This document shows, piece by piece, positions 17,484-26,008 of a stretch of 64,000 nt of DNA (positions are counted from its first letter, which is position 1; every line of letters begins with the position of its first letter). The position numbers and the translations under genes were made by a program. Below the pieces are notes generated by a model. The model had not been told where the DNA came from. It made no database searches and saw nothing but the letters and a program-made list of their open reading frames with translations. Source of the stretch: Methanothrix harundinacea 6Ac (GTDB lineage Archaea > Halobacteriota > Methanosarcinia > Methanotrichales > Methanotrichaceae). The stretch lies in assembly GCF_000235565.1 (NCBI RefSeq), contig NC_017527.1, positions 1,054,001 to 1,118,000 on the forward strand, written 5' to 3'.

Positions 17484-18470
17484 CTGACCTTTGCCTCCGC
17501 TCCCGGCAAGGTGATCCTCTTCGGGGAGCACGCCGTCGTCTCGGGGGCTGCCGCCCTGGGCGCCGCCGTGGACCTGAGGGTTGGGGCCAGGATCGAAGAC
17601 CTGCCGGGGAGGCTCGAGATCTCCGCCCCCGACCTCCGGATGGATCTGAAGGGTATAGCCCTGGACCCCCTCACCGGCGAGGTCCTGACGAAGGCGGGGG
17701 AGGAGGCGGCCCACGCAGCTAGGTACATCACCGCCGTTTTGAAGGAGTTTGGGGCGAGGGACCTCCGGGTCACCGTCGAGTCGGAGATCCCTCCGGCCTC
17801 GGGGCTCGGATCGTCGGCCTCCGTCGTCGTCGCCACCCTGGGAGCCCTCAGCCGCCATCTCGCCCTGGATATGTCGACGGAAGAGATAGCGATGGAGGCT
17901 TTCAGGATCGAGAGGACCGTCCAGGAGGGGCTGGGCTCGCCGACGGACACCGCCCTCGCCGCCTTCGGCGGCTACCGGCTCGTCGAGGGGTCAGCGAGGG
18001 CCGTCGACCTGCCGGAGATGAAGCTGGTGGTGGGGTTCACGGGGCTGCCCCACGACACCAGGGCGGAGGTATCCAAGGTCCAGAGCTTCAGGGCGAGGCG
18101 GCCGGAGATCGTCGACCCCATATTCCGGGCCATCGGTGAGATCTCGAGGCTGGCGCCGGAGCTCATCAGGGAAGGCCGGCTTGAGGAGCTGGGGGAGCTG
18201 ATGAACACAAACCACGGCCTTTTGGAGGCGGTAGGTGTCGGGACCCGGGAGCTCTCCGAGCTCGTCTACGCCTCCCGGGGGGGCGGGCAGGCCTTCGGAG
18301 CAAAGCTGACGGGGGCCGGCGGCGGCGGATGCATGATCGCCCTGCCCCGCCCCGGCCCCGGGGGGGTTTTGAGGGCCATGACCGCCATCGACCAGGCGAG
18401 GGGGGAGCCCTTCTCGGTGGTCACCGGCTGTCAGGGGCTGAGGATCGAGGATCCCGGAGAGGTGAGATGA
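17484..18470 (+). CDS. mvk: Mevalonate kinase, probable CTG start
   Basis: A GHMP kinase that phosphorylates mevalonate. It has SAPGKVILFGEHAVV at the start, the ATP loop PPASGLGSSASV and the C-terminal KLTGAGGGGCM. The frame has no ATG, GTG or TTG before the GTG at 17511, and starting there would remove most of the conserved first strand. AGGAGG at 17471-17476 sits 7 bases before a CTG at 17484, so I annotate CTG as start (328 aa). The gene overlaps the next by ATGA. It heads the isoprenoid genes of this operon. Confidence 0.88.
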   Translation: MTFASAPGKVILFGEHAVVSGAAALGAAVDLRVGARIEDLPGRLEISAPDLRMDLKGIALDPLTGEVLTKAGEEAAHAARYITAVLKEFGARDLRVTVESEIPPASGLGSSASVVVATLGALSRHLALDMSTEEIAMEAFRIERTVQEGLGSPTDTALAAFGGYRLVEGSARAVDLPEMKLVVGFTGLPHDTRAEVSKVQSFRARRPEIVDPIFRAIGEISRLAPELIREGRLEELGELMNTNHGLLEAVGVGTRELSELVYASRGGGQAFGAKLTGAGGGGCMIALPRPGPGGVLRAMTAIDQARGEPFSVVTGCQGLRIEDPGEVR

Positions 18471-19225
18471 CCGAGATCAGGATTCTGAAGGTCGGCGGGA
18501 GCGTCCTGACCGATAAGACCCGCCTCGAATCCGCCAGGACCGAGGAGATCGAGAGGATCGCCGCCGAGGTCGCTGGGTGCGGGGAGGGCCTCATCCTCGT
18601 CCACGGCGCCGGCTCCTTCGGCCACTTCCATGCCGAGCGGTACCGCCTTGCGGAGAGGTTCGACGCCGAGGGGGTGCTGGAGACCCATCGGTCCGTCGTC
18701 AGGCTTAACGACCTCGTCGTCGAGGGGCTGAGGAGGGCGGGCTCTTCCCCCGTACCGGTACACCCCCTCGGCTCTTCCCTCCTCAAAGATGGTAGGATCG
18801 TGGGGATGGAGGTGGGGCCGATCCTGGAGATGGTGAGGAGGGGCCTCGTCCCCGTCCTCCACGGCGACGTCGCCATGGACCTGGTCCGGGGAGCTGCGAT
18901 CGTCTCCGGTGACCAGCTCGTCTCCCATCTGGCGAGGTTGGTGAAGCCCACGATCGTCGCCCTGGGGACGGCGGCAGACGGGGTGATCTCCGACGGCGAG
19001 GTCCTCCCGCAGCTGAGGCGGGCCGGGGTCTCCGGCATCTGGTCAGAGCTGGGCCCCTCCGCGGGGGTGGACGTCACCGGCGGTATGAGGGGGAAGGTGG
19101 AGGAGCTCCTCGACCTGGCCGACGAGGGGGTATCTTCGGTGATATTCAACGCATCCAAGCCAGGGATGATCGAGAGGGTCCTCCGGGGCGAGAGGGTGGG
19201 GACCCTGGTGGAGGGGAGAAGGTGA
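18467..19225 (+). CDS. ipk: Isopentenyl phosphate kinase
   Basis: A 252-aa amino-acid-kinase-fold protein: LKVGGSVLTDK, the VHGAGSFGH motif with the catalytic histidine, VLHGDVAMD and VTGGMRGKV. It makes isopentenyl diphosphate from isopentenyl phosphate, the last step of the archaeal mevalonate route. It overlaps mevalonate kinase by 4 bases and the isomerase by 4 bases, so the three are translated as a unit. Confidence 0.95.
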   Translation: MTEIRILKVGGSVLTDKTRLESARTEEIERIAAEVAGCGEGLILVHGAGSFGHFHAERYRLAERFDAEGVLETHRSVVRLNDLVVEGLRRAGSSPVPVHPLGSSLLKDGRIVGMEVGPILEMVRRGLVPVLHGDVAMDLVRGAAIVSGDQLVSHLARLVKPTIVALGTAADGVISDGEVLPQLRRAGVSGIWSELGPSAGVDVTGGMRGKVEELLDLADEGVSSVIFNASKPGMIERVLRGERVGTLVEGRR

Positions 19226-20310
19226 CCACAGCCAAGAGGAAGCTCGACCACATCAGGATCTGCCTCGATAGGGGGGTGGAGGGGGGCTGGCAGCCCTTCG
19301 AGGACGTGGCCCTCGTCCACAGGGCCCTCCCGGAGATCGACGCCGCCGAGATTGATTCGAGGTGCAGGTTTCTGGGAAAGGAGCTGGCCTTCCCCTTCAT
19401 GATCACGGGGATGACGGGCGGGCACCCCGAGACGAAGGAGATCAACGTCAACCTGGCCCTGGCGGCCCAGGAGGTGGGGGTGGCGATGGGGGTCGGATCC
19501 CAGAGGGCCGCCCTCGAGAACTCCGAGGTGGAGGAGACCTTCTCGGCGGTGAGGGACGCGGCGCCGACGATCCCGATCATCGGGAACATCGGGGCGGTCC
19601 AGCTGGTGAGGGAGGGGCCCGAGGTGATCGATAGGCTCGCGGAGATGATCGAGGCCGATGCCGTGGCCGTCCACCTCAACTTCCTCCAGGAGAGCGTCCA
19701 GCCGGAGGGGGAGACCGAGGCCCGAGGGGCGATGGCGGCGATCCGGGCCGCCTCCGACGGGAGGGTCCCCATCATCGCCAAGGAGACGGGGGCGGGGATA
19801 TGCAGAGAGGACGCCCTGGCCCTCCTGGAGGCGGGGGTCGAGGTCATAGACGTGGCCGGCATGGGCGGGACCAGCTGGTCCGGGGTGGAGGCCTATAGGG
19901 CCGAGGAGCGGGGGGATGGCGAGTCCGCGGTGATGGGGCGGCTCTTCTGGAGCTGGGGGGTCCCAACCCCGGTGAGCGTCGTCGAGTGCGCCTCGGCAGG
20001 GGCGGAGGTGATCTCCTCCGGAGGGGTCAGGAGCGGGATCGACGTCGCCAAGAGCATAGCTCTGGGGGCGAGGCTCGGGGGGGCCGCCCTCCCCTTCCTC
20101 CGGCCGGCGACGGAGGGGTCGTCGGAGGTGGTCGGGGCCCTCCGGGCCTATGAGAGGGCCTTCCGGACCGCCATGTTCCTCACCGCCTCCCGGGACCTCT
20201 CGGCCCTGGAATCGGCGCCGTTCATCGTCGTCGGCAGGACGAGGGAGATCCTGGAAGAGAGAGGGTTTGATTCAAAGAAGCTTTCCATTTATAGAGAGAT
20301 GTCGAGATGA
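19222..20310 (+). CDS. fni: Type 2 isopentenyl-diphosphate isomerase
   Basis: A 362-aa FMN-dependent isomerase that interconverts IPP and DMAPP. Visible motifs: the RKLDHIRICL opening, MITGMTGGH, GSQRAAL, the HLNFLQE stretch and GGTSW, with SSGGVRSGID near the phosphate site. It starts at GTG overlapping ipk and ends overlapping the RNase J gene (ATGA). Confidence 0.95.
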   Translation: MTTAKRKLDHIRICLDRGVEGGWQPFEDVALVHRALPEIDAAEIDSRCRFLGKELAFPFMITGMTGGHPETKEINVNLALAAQEVGVAMGVGSQRAALENSEVEETFSAVRDAAPTIPIIGNIGAVQLVREGPEVIDRLAEMIEADAVAVHLNFLQESVQPEGETEARGAMAAIRAASDGRVPIIAKETGAGICREDALALLEAGVEVIDVAGMGGTSWSGVEAYRAEERGDGESAVMGRLFWSWGVPTPVSVVECASAGAEVISSGGVRSGIDVAKSIALGARLGGAALPFLRPATEGSSEVVGALRAYERAFRTAMFLTASRDLSALESAPFIVVGRTREILEERGFDSKKLSIYREMSR

Positions 20311-21647
20311 AGGAGATTGGAATTGTAGCCATCGGAGGCTACGAAGAGATTGGAAGGAACATGACCGCCATCAGAATCGGTCATGACATAGTGATTATGG
20401 ACATGGGCCTCCGGCTGGACAGGGTCCAGATCCACGAGGATACGGACGTAGAGCGGCTCCGCCCCTCCGAGCTGATATCCATGGGGGCCATCCCCAACGA
20501 CAGCGTCATGAAGGACGTGGACGGGAAGGTGAAGACGATAGCCTGCACCCACGGCCACCTAGACCACATCGGAGCGATATCCAAGCTCGCCCACAAGTAC
20601 AAGGCTCCCATCGTAGGGACCCCTTTCACCGCGGACCTGATAAAGCAGGAGATAGAGGCTGAGAAGCTCCAGGGGACGAAGAACGAGGTGGTGACGATGA
20701 ACGCCGGCAAGAAGATGCAGGTCTCCTCTGACGTCGAGCTGGAGTTCATCAGGGTCCAGCACAGCATCGTCGACTGCGTCTTCGCCGCCATTCACACCCC
20801 CCGGGGCGTGATCCTCTACGCCAACGACTTCAAGATGGACCGAAGCCCCACCCTCGGCCAGCCTCCCGACTTCGCCAGGCTGAAGAAGCTGGAGAACGAG
20901 GGGGTTTTGGCCCTGATCACCGAGACGACGAACGCCGGGATATCGGGGAAGACCCCCTCGGAGCAGATAGCAAAAGACCTGGTCTGGGACGTCCTGATGG
21001 GGACGGAGGAGACGAAGTCCGGGGTCCTTTTGACGACCTTCTCATCCCACATAGCGAGGATCCGGGCGATCATCGAGGCGGCCCACGAGATGGGGCGAAA
21101 GCCGGTGTTGCTGGGCAGATCGATGGAGAAGTACTGGGGGACGGCGAAGAGGGTGGGGTACGCCCCCAAGTCCAACGACCTCCCCGTCTACGGTAGGAGA
21201 AAGAGCGTCGACAAGTTCTTCAAGAGGATGATGCAGGAGGGGAAGGATAAGTACCTCCCGATCATGACCGGCCACCAGGGGGAGCCGGGGGCGGTCCTCA
21301 GCAGGGTCGCCAGCGGCGAGACCGATTACATGATCGAGTCCGGGGACAAGGTGATATTCAGCGCCGGGATCATACCCCAGCCCCTGAACAAGTCCAACCG
21401 GCACATCGTGGAGACGAAGCTGAAGATGAGGGGGGCGAGGGTCTACGACAACGTCCACGTCTCGGGCCACGCCTGCGTCGAGGACCACTGGGAGCTCTTG
21501 AGGATGATAAATCCCGAGCACGTCATCCCCAGCCACGGGACCTTCGAGACCCACGGCAAGTACCTCTCCATGGCGGAGGACACCGGCTACGAGCTGGGAT
21601 ACACCTTCCACATCATGAGGAATGGCCAGGAGCTGCTCCTCCCCTGA
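20307..21647 (+). CDS. rnj: Ribonuclease J (archaeal 5'-3' exonuclease)
   Basis: A 446-aa beta-CASP metallo-beta-lactamase. The zinc motif THGHLDHIG, the later ANDFKMD and TTFSSHIARI stretches, and SGHACVEDH plus the PSHGTFE end are typical of archaeal RNase J. It degrades RNA from 5' monophosphate ends. It lies inside the isoprenoid operon, overlapping fni by 4 bases, an arrangement seen in other euryarchaea. Confidence 0.93.
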   Translation: MKEIGIVAIGGYEEIGRNMTAIRIGHDIVIMDMGLRLDRVQIHEDTDVERLRPSELISMGAIPNDSVMKDVDGKVKTIACTHGHLDHIGAISKLAHKYKAPIVGTPFTADLIKQEIEAEKLQGTKNEVVTMNAGKKMQVSSDVELEFIRVQHSIVDCVFAAIHTPRGVILYANDFKMDRSPTLGQPPDFARLKKLENEGVLALITETTNAGISGKTPSEQIAKDLVWDVLMGTEETKSGVLLTTFSSHIARIRAIIEAAHEMGRKPVLLGRSMEKYWGTAKRVGYAPKSNDLPVYGRRKSVDKFFKRMMQEGKDKYLPIMTGHQGEPGAVLSRVASGETDYMIESGDKVIFSAGIIPQPLNKSNRHIVETKLKMRGARVYDNVHVSGHACVEDHWELLRMINPEHVIPSHGTFETHGKYLSMAEDTGYELGYTFHIMRNGQELLLP

Positions 21648-21770
21648 AGGGGATGAGGAGGAAGGGACGGTGACGGCGGAACTGGGAAGCTGGAACGGAA
21701 GGGGGGAGATTTTGGATCGGAGGGGCTGGAAGGGCATCGGGGGACCGGAGAGCGAGGAGGTGCAGAAGGC

Positions 21771-22739
21771 GTGCTGATCCTTGAGGAGGAGCTTTTGAGG
21801 CGGGCCGGGATGATCTCCGGGGCGATCGAAGAGCTTCTGCCGGTCGTCCCCCCGAGGGAGCTCTACGCCGCCGGCAGGCACCTGGTCGACGCGGGGGGAA
21901 AGAGGCTCCGGCCGAGCATGCTCCTTATGGCCGCGGAGGCTGTAGGCGGCGATCTCCGGGCCGTCGTCCCCGCCGCCGTCTCCATCGAGCTCGTCCACAA
22001 CTTCACCCTCATCCACGACGACATCATGGACAACGCCGAGACCCGGCGGGGTAGGCCCGCGGTCCACGTCAAGTGGGACGAGGCGGGGGCGATCCTGGCC
22101 GGCGATACCCTCTACTCCAAGGCCTTCGAGATTCTGACGGTCGCCGAGGCGAGGCCCGAGGAGATGGTGGCTTCGGTGAAGATGCTCGCCAAGACCTGCG
22201 CCGCCATCTGCGAGGGGCAGTGGCTGGACATGGAGTTTGAGAGGCGAGACGAGGTGACCGAGGCCGAGTATCTGGAGATGATCGAGAAGAAGACCGGGGT
22301 CCTCTACGGCGCTGCCGCTTGGATGGGGGCCCGCCTCTCCGGGGCGGCTGAGAAGGAGGCCGATGGTCTGGAGAGGTTCGGCCGTCTGGTGGGGATGGCC
22401 TTCCAGATCCAAGACGACGTCCTGGATCTGACGGCCCCTGCCAAGGTCCTAGGAAAGCCCCGGGGCGGGGACCTCGCCGAGGGGAAGAAGACCCTGATCA
22501 TGATCCACGCCATGGCCAGGGGCGCGAGGATCGAGATCTTCGGGAAGAAGAACGCCTCCCAGGAAGAGATCGAGGCGGCTCTCGACGCCCTCCGGGGCAG
22601 CGGCTCGATAGATTATGCGAGGAGGAAGGCGGTGGGGCTGGTGGAGGAGGGCAAAGCGGCCCTGGCACCCCTCCCGGAGTCGGAGGCGAAGGCGCTGCTG
22701 CTGGAGCTCGCCGACTACATGATAAGCAGAAGTTATTAA
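21771..22739 (+). CDS. idsA: Polyprenyl (geranylgeranyl/farnesyl) diphosphate synthase
   Basis: A 322-aa trans-prenyltransferase. The first aspartate motif is in LIHDDIMDNAETRRG, the second in FQIQDDVLDL; GGKRLRP binds the homoallylic substrate. In archaea this enzyme makes the C15-C20 chains for ether lipids. It starts at GTG with AGGAGGTG upstream, after a purine-rich gap of 123 bases, so it may still belong to the operon. Confidence 0.93.
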   Translation: MLILEEELLRRAGMISGAIEELLPVVPPRELYAAGRHLVDAGGKRLRPSMLLMAAEAVGGDLRAVVPAAVSIELVHNFTLIHDDIMDNAETRRGRPAVHVKWDEAGAILAGDTLYSKAFEILTVAEARPEEMVASVKMLAKTCAAICEGQWLDMEFERRDEVTEAEYLEMIEKKTGVLYGAAAWMGARLSGAAEKEADGLERFGRLVGMAFQIQDDVLDLTAPAKVLGKPRGGDLAEGKKTLIMIHAMARGARIEIFGKKNASQEEIEAALDALRGSGSIDYARRKAVGLVEEGKAALAPLPESEAKALLLELADYMISRSY

Positions 22740-22842
22740 TCCATATAACGACCAAAAGGATTCGTAGCCGGGCGCTGTCGGGGTCGGGTCAGGCCAGCGG
22801 CTGGAGCGCCGTCGCGGCTTTATTAGAGAGGAGGCGTTCAAA

Positions 22843-23085
22843 TTGCACGAGCATAAGCACGGGTCGGATACGCACGGGTCGCATGAGCACGAGCTGAATG
22901 CGCACGAGATCGAGCACCTTCTGGATCACTGGATCGAGCACAACAAGAGCCACAGCGAGAGCTTCCGGGCGAGGGCGAGGGAGATGGAGGCGGCAAGCCC
23001 GAAGGCGGCGGCGAGGGTGAGGGAGGCGGCGGAGCTGATGGACGCGTGCACCGCGAAGCTTGAGGAGGCGGCGGGAGAGCTTTGA
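22843..23085 (+). CDS. Histidine-rich N-terminal small protein
   Basis: An 80-aa protein starting at TTG. The first 30 residues carry about ten histidines in HxH and HEH patterns, a likely metal-binding tail. The rest is helical (IEHLLDHWIEHNKSH, then Ala/Glu-rich coiled coil). Similar His-rich helical proteins occur in methanogens and other anaerobes near nickel or cobalt genes, but none is adjacent here. Function unknown; metal storage or delivery is a guess. Confidence 0.65.
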   Translation: MHEHKHGSDTHGSHEHELNAHEIEHLLDHWIEHNKSHSESFRARAREMEAASPKAAARVREAAELMDACTAKLEEAAGEL

Positions 23086-23144
23086 GCGCCAGAGGGAGGA
23101 GGAGAGGGCCTCTGGTGATCGATGCTCGGGGCATCCCTAATAGA

Positions 23145-23879
23145 TCAGGCCAGATGCTCCAAAACCCCCCTCTGAAGGGCCGAGACGACCGGCAGCTTCA
23201 CCACCACCGCCAGCCTCTCGTCTCCTATCCTGGTGATCACGATCGACTCCTTCCCGTCGGCGATCATCATGCAATCGAGGCTGTAGTTTACGCCGTCCAC
23301 CCTAATATCTTTGTATATCTCCGCAGCTCCCCCCCATATCTCCCGGAGATCTAACCCCAGATCCTCGAATTTATCCTTTCTATCGACTATCATCACGAGC
23401 TTGCACCCCTCTTTCAGCTCGGATGAGAGATCGGATCTGTGCTCCCTCAAGAAATCCGGGCTTCTGCAGAATATCAAGAGCTCTCCATCCGCCCTTTTCA
23501 TCAGGTCTCGGACCCTGTTTTTGATCCCCCACTCGTTCCGAACGCACCAGACGGGGGTGGCTCCGGGAGAGTCCAGGGTGAGGTTCTTCAGCTCATAGGC
23601 CGATCGGTCTGCTGCCTCCAGGAGCTCGACCTTCAGCCTCTCAATCACCCTCTCCGGCTCGATGGCCCTGTAGTACGTCGGCGATCCCTGAACGAACTCG
23701 GCAAAGCCCTTCTCCGTCAGGTCTTTTAGTATATCATATACCCTGGTCCTCGGGACCCCGCTCATCTCGTGGACCTCCCTCGCCGTCGCCTCACCGAGCC
23801 CCACCAGGGCGGTGTAGCTCCTCGCCTCGTACTCCGTCAGGCCGAGCTTTCTCAGGCCATCCACTATTTCAAAGTTCAT
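23145..23879 (-). CDS. TrmB-family transcriptional regulator
   Basis: A 244-aa regulator. Residues 8-70 form the TrmB winged helix (LGLTEYEARSYTAL, then SGVPRTRVYDILKDL). A coiled segment follows, then a PLD-like effector domain. It is divergent from a surface-protein/ABC-exporter operon. A perfect palindrome overlaps its own start codon (23879-23899), so it probably represses itself and perhaps the divergent operon. The effector is unknown. Confidence 0.85.
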   Translation of the reverse strand: MNFEIVDGLRKLGLTEYEARSYTALVGLGEATAREVHEMSGVPRTRVYDILKDLTEKGFAEFVQGSPTYYRAIEPERVIERLKVELLEAADRSAYELKNLTLDSPGATPVWCVRNEWGIKNRVRDLMKRADGELLIFCRSPDFLREHRSDLSSELKEGCKLVMIVDRKDKFEDLGLDLREIWGGAAEIYKDIRVDGVNYSLDCMMIADGKESIVITRIGDERLAVVVKLPVVSALQRGVLEHLA

Positions 23880-23899
23880 TGTAACTCAGTTAGTTACAA
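23879..23899. promoter_or_regulatory. Palindromic operator between TrmB gene and exporter operon
   Basis: TTGTAACT and AGTTACAA are perfect 8-base inverted arms separated by CAGTT. The site covers the A of the TrmB start codon and ends just before the AT-rich box of the divergent promoter. Placement and symmetry indicate a dimeric regulator, most simply TrmB itself. Confidence 0.65.
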
Positions 23900-23902
23900 C
23901 AA

Positions 23903-23913
23903 ACTTAAATATG
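23903..23913. promoter_or_regulatory. Shared TATA-like box of the divergent promoters
   Basis: ACTTAAATATG reads as a TATA box on both strands. On the minus strand it lies about 27 bases before the TrmB ATG (leaderless mRNA); on the plus strand it predicts a start near 23934 for the surface-protein gene. Position-based assignment. Confidence 0.45.
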
Positions 23914-23957
23914 CCGCTGGTCCCTCTACGACCCAACGGTATTGAGAGGATTACAAA

Positions 23958-25049
23958 ATGAGCTCCGATAGATCGCTTTGCCTCAAATATGTCTCACCTT
24001 TGCGCCCCGTTCTGCTTCTCCTGTCCCTGCTCCTCATTCATCCTACGGCATCGGCGGCGGCTTTTATGGGGTCTCCGAACGCCCTCGAGATCTTTCCTGG
24101 AGACTTCTACAAGGTGGAGGGGTCTCCCGAGGTCGCCGTCTCATTAGACCGGGAGATGGTCTATCAAGGCGAGGAGACGAGCCTCTACCTGACTCTCACG
24201 AACCGGGGGCGGGTCACATCGATCAGAGTGAACGATCCCCCCTCGACCTCCCCCGAAGAGAGGTATGCCGCCAGGGTCGAGCTGGAGCTGGAGAACGCCA
24301 GGACCGCGGCCCAAGACGTCTCGGTCAGCCTCTTGGTACCCCAAACCGGGGAGGAGGTTCCCCTGGAGGTGAAGAGGCAGGTCGCCTATGCCGGAACTCT
24401 GCGCGAGGGTCAGGTCTCTTCTAGGCTGGAATTTCCGATAGAGGTCTATGAGAGGACGCCCCCCGGAGATTACGACCTTCTGGCCGTCGTCAACTACACC
24501 TACCAGTGGGACGTGGCGGCGAAGCCGAAATCGAGCCGGCCAGAGAACCCCGATATATTCTACCTATACGAGAGCAAGAGCGAGACCGTCCCCCTGACCC
24601 TCCGGGTGGTGCGGGAGAGCGGCGCGGAGTTCAGGGTTAAGGAGGTCGCCCCATCGGACCTGATCGTCGGATCGAGGGATAACGTAGTCAAGATGACGAT
24701 CGAGAACGTAGGCGACGACTATGCTCGCGACCTCGTGGCGAGGCTGCGGCCCGAGAGCGGGATCTACGTCAGCGTCGACGAGTCTCCCATCCCCCTCCTC
24801 CGGCCCGGCGAGACCGCCGAGCTGGTCTACAAGCTCGACGTCTCCAAGGACGCCGTGCCGGAGAAGACCTACTCGCTCAAGGTCCTCTTCGAGTTCTCCG
24901 ACTCTCGCAAAGACGACATCTCAGAGACGGAGAACGCCTACCTGCGGATCGAGGAGGACGGACCCTGGGGCCTCATCTCCGGAGCCGTTCTGGCGGCCCT
25001 GGCGGCGGCAGGCCTTCTGATCCACCGCCGGCGAAGGGGCTCGGTCTGA
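23958..25049 (+). CDS. Secreted membrane-anchored protein, COG1361-like
   Basis: A 363-aa envelope protein. Residues about 15-36 form a signal peptide (PVLLLLSLLLIHPTASA). The body has two beta-sandwich units, each with the EVAVSLDRE- or MTIENVGDD-type strands of CARDB/NEW3-like domains. A C-terminal helix (LISGAVLAALAAAGLLI) is followed by RRRR, so it is anchored with a short cytoplasmic tail. Three bases separate it from the ABC ATPase, a common archaeal pairing. The exact role in export is unknown. Confidence 0.8.
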   Translation: MSSDRSLCLKYVSPLRPVLLLLSLLLIHPTASAAAFMGSPNALEIFPGDFYKVEGSPEVAVSLDREMVYQGEETSLYLTLTNRGRVTSIRVNDPPSTSPEERYAARVELELENARTAAQDVSVSLLVPQTGEEVPLEVKRQVAYAGTLREGQVSSRLEFPIEVYERTPPGDYDLLAVVNYTYQWDVAAKPKSSRPENPDIFYLYESKSETVPLTLRVVRESGAEFRVKEVAPSDLIVGSRDNVVKMTIENVGDDYARDLVARLRPESGIYVSVDESPIPLLRPGETAELVYKLDVSKDAVPEKTYSLKVLFEFSDSRKDDISETENAYLRIEEDGPWGLISGAVLAALAAAGLLIHRRRRGSV

Positions 25050-25051
25050 TC

Positions 25052-26008
25052 ATGCCGGAGGATGGGCTAATGGTGGGCGAAGAATCTCCGGCCGCCGATC
25101 CGTCCCAGGATTACAGCATCGTCGCCCGGGGCCTTTTGAAGAGCTTCGGCAGGCTTAGGGTATTGAACGACCTTTCGGTGAGGATACCCCGGGGGACTAC
25201 CTACTGCCTTTTGGGACCGAACGGGTCGGGGAAGACGACCTTCATCCGGGCCGTCGCAGGCCTTCTCCGGCTCGACGGGGGGTACCTCTCGGTTCTGGGG
25301 GAGCCGGTCCATACCGTCGATAGGGTCTATCCCAGGATCGGGTACATGACCCAGCACAAGGCGCTATACCCGGACCTCACCTTGAGAGAGAATATGGAGT
25401 TTTATGCCGGCCTCTACGGGATCGAGGGGGGGGAGAGGGACGAGAGGATATCGGAGCTCCTGGAGATGGTCGACCTCGCGGATCATATCGATAGGATCAC
25501 GGGAGATCTCAGCGGCGGGATGTATCAGAGGCTATCTCTCGCCTGCACCCTGATCCACGACCCCGATCTCCTCCTCCTCGACGAGCCGACGGTGGGGGTC
25601 GACCCGATCCTCCGGGAGGCCTTCTGGCGGTTCTTCGACGGCCTCGCCGAGGGGGGCGCGACGATCCTCATCACCACCCATCTTATGGACGAGGCCGAGA
25701 GGTGCAAGACCGTCGGCTACATGAGGGGCGGGCGGATGCTGGCGGAGGGGAGCCCCGAGGAGCTGAAGAGGCTGGCGGGGCTCCGGCCTATCTTGAGGCT
25801 CTGGGTGAAGGACCCCCGGGCCTCTGCTTCCAGCCTGGCAGCCGAGGGCCTTCCGGTCGAAGTCGTCGGTGGCGTCCTTCAGGTGAGGATCGAGGATACC
25901 CGGAGGCTGAAAGAGATCCTGGAGCGGGTCGAGCCCTCGGACCTCAGGCTCGTCGAGCCCTCCCTCGCCGCCGCCTTTCTGAGGCTTTCTGAGGGGGGGT
26001 CGAGATGA
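25052..26008 (+). CDS. ABC transporter ATP-binding protein
   Basis: A 318-aa ATPase of the ABC-2 export type. Walker A GPNGSGKTT, Q-loop MTQHK, signature LSGGMYQR, Walker B LLLLDEPT and the switch histidine in TTHLMDE are all present. An accessory domain follows residue 230. It overlaps the permease gene by 4 bases. An ATG at 25070 is an alternative start that would shorten the tail. Confidence 0.93.
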   Translation: MPEDGLMVGEESPAADPSQDYSIVARGLLKSFGRLRVLNDLSVRIPRGTTYCLLGPNGSGKTTFIRAVAGLLRLDGGYLSVLGEPVHTVDRVYPRIGYMTQHKALYPDLTLRENMEFYAGLYGIEGGERDERISELLEMVDLADHIDRITGDLSGGMYQRLSLACTLIHDPDLLLLDEPTVGVDPILREAFWRFFDGLAEGGATILITTHLMDEAERCKTVGYMRGGRMLAEGSPEELKRLAGLRPILRLWVKDPRASASSLAAEGLPVEVVGGVLQVRIEDTRRLKEILERVEPSDLRLVEPSLAAAFLRLSEGGSR

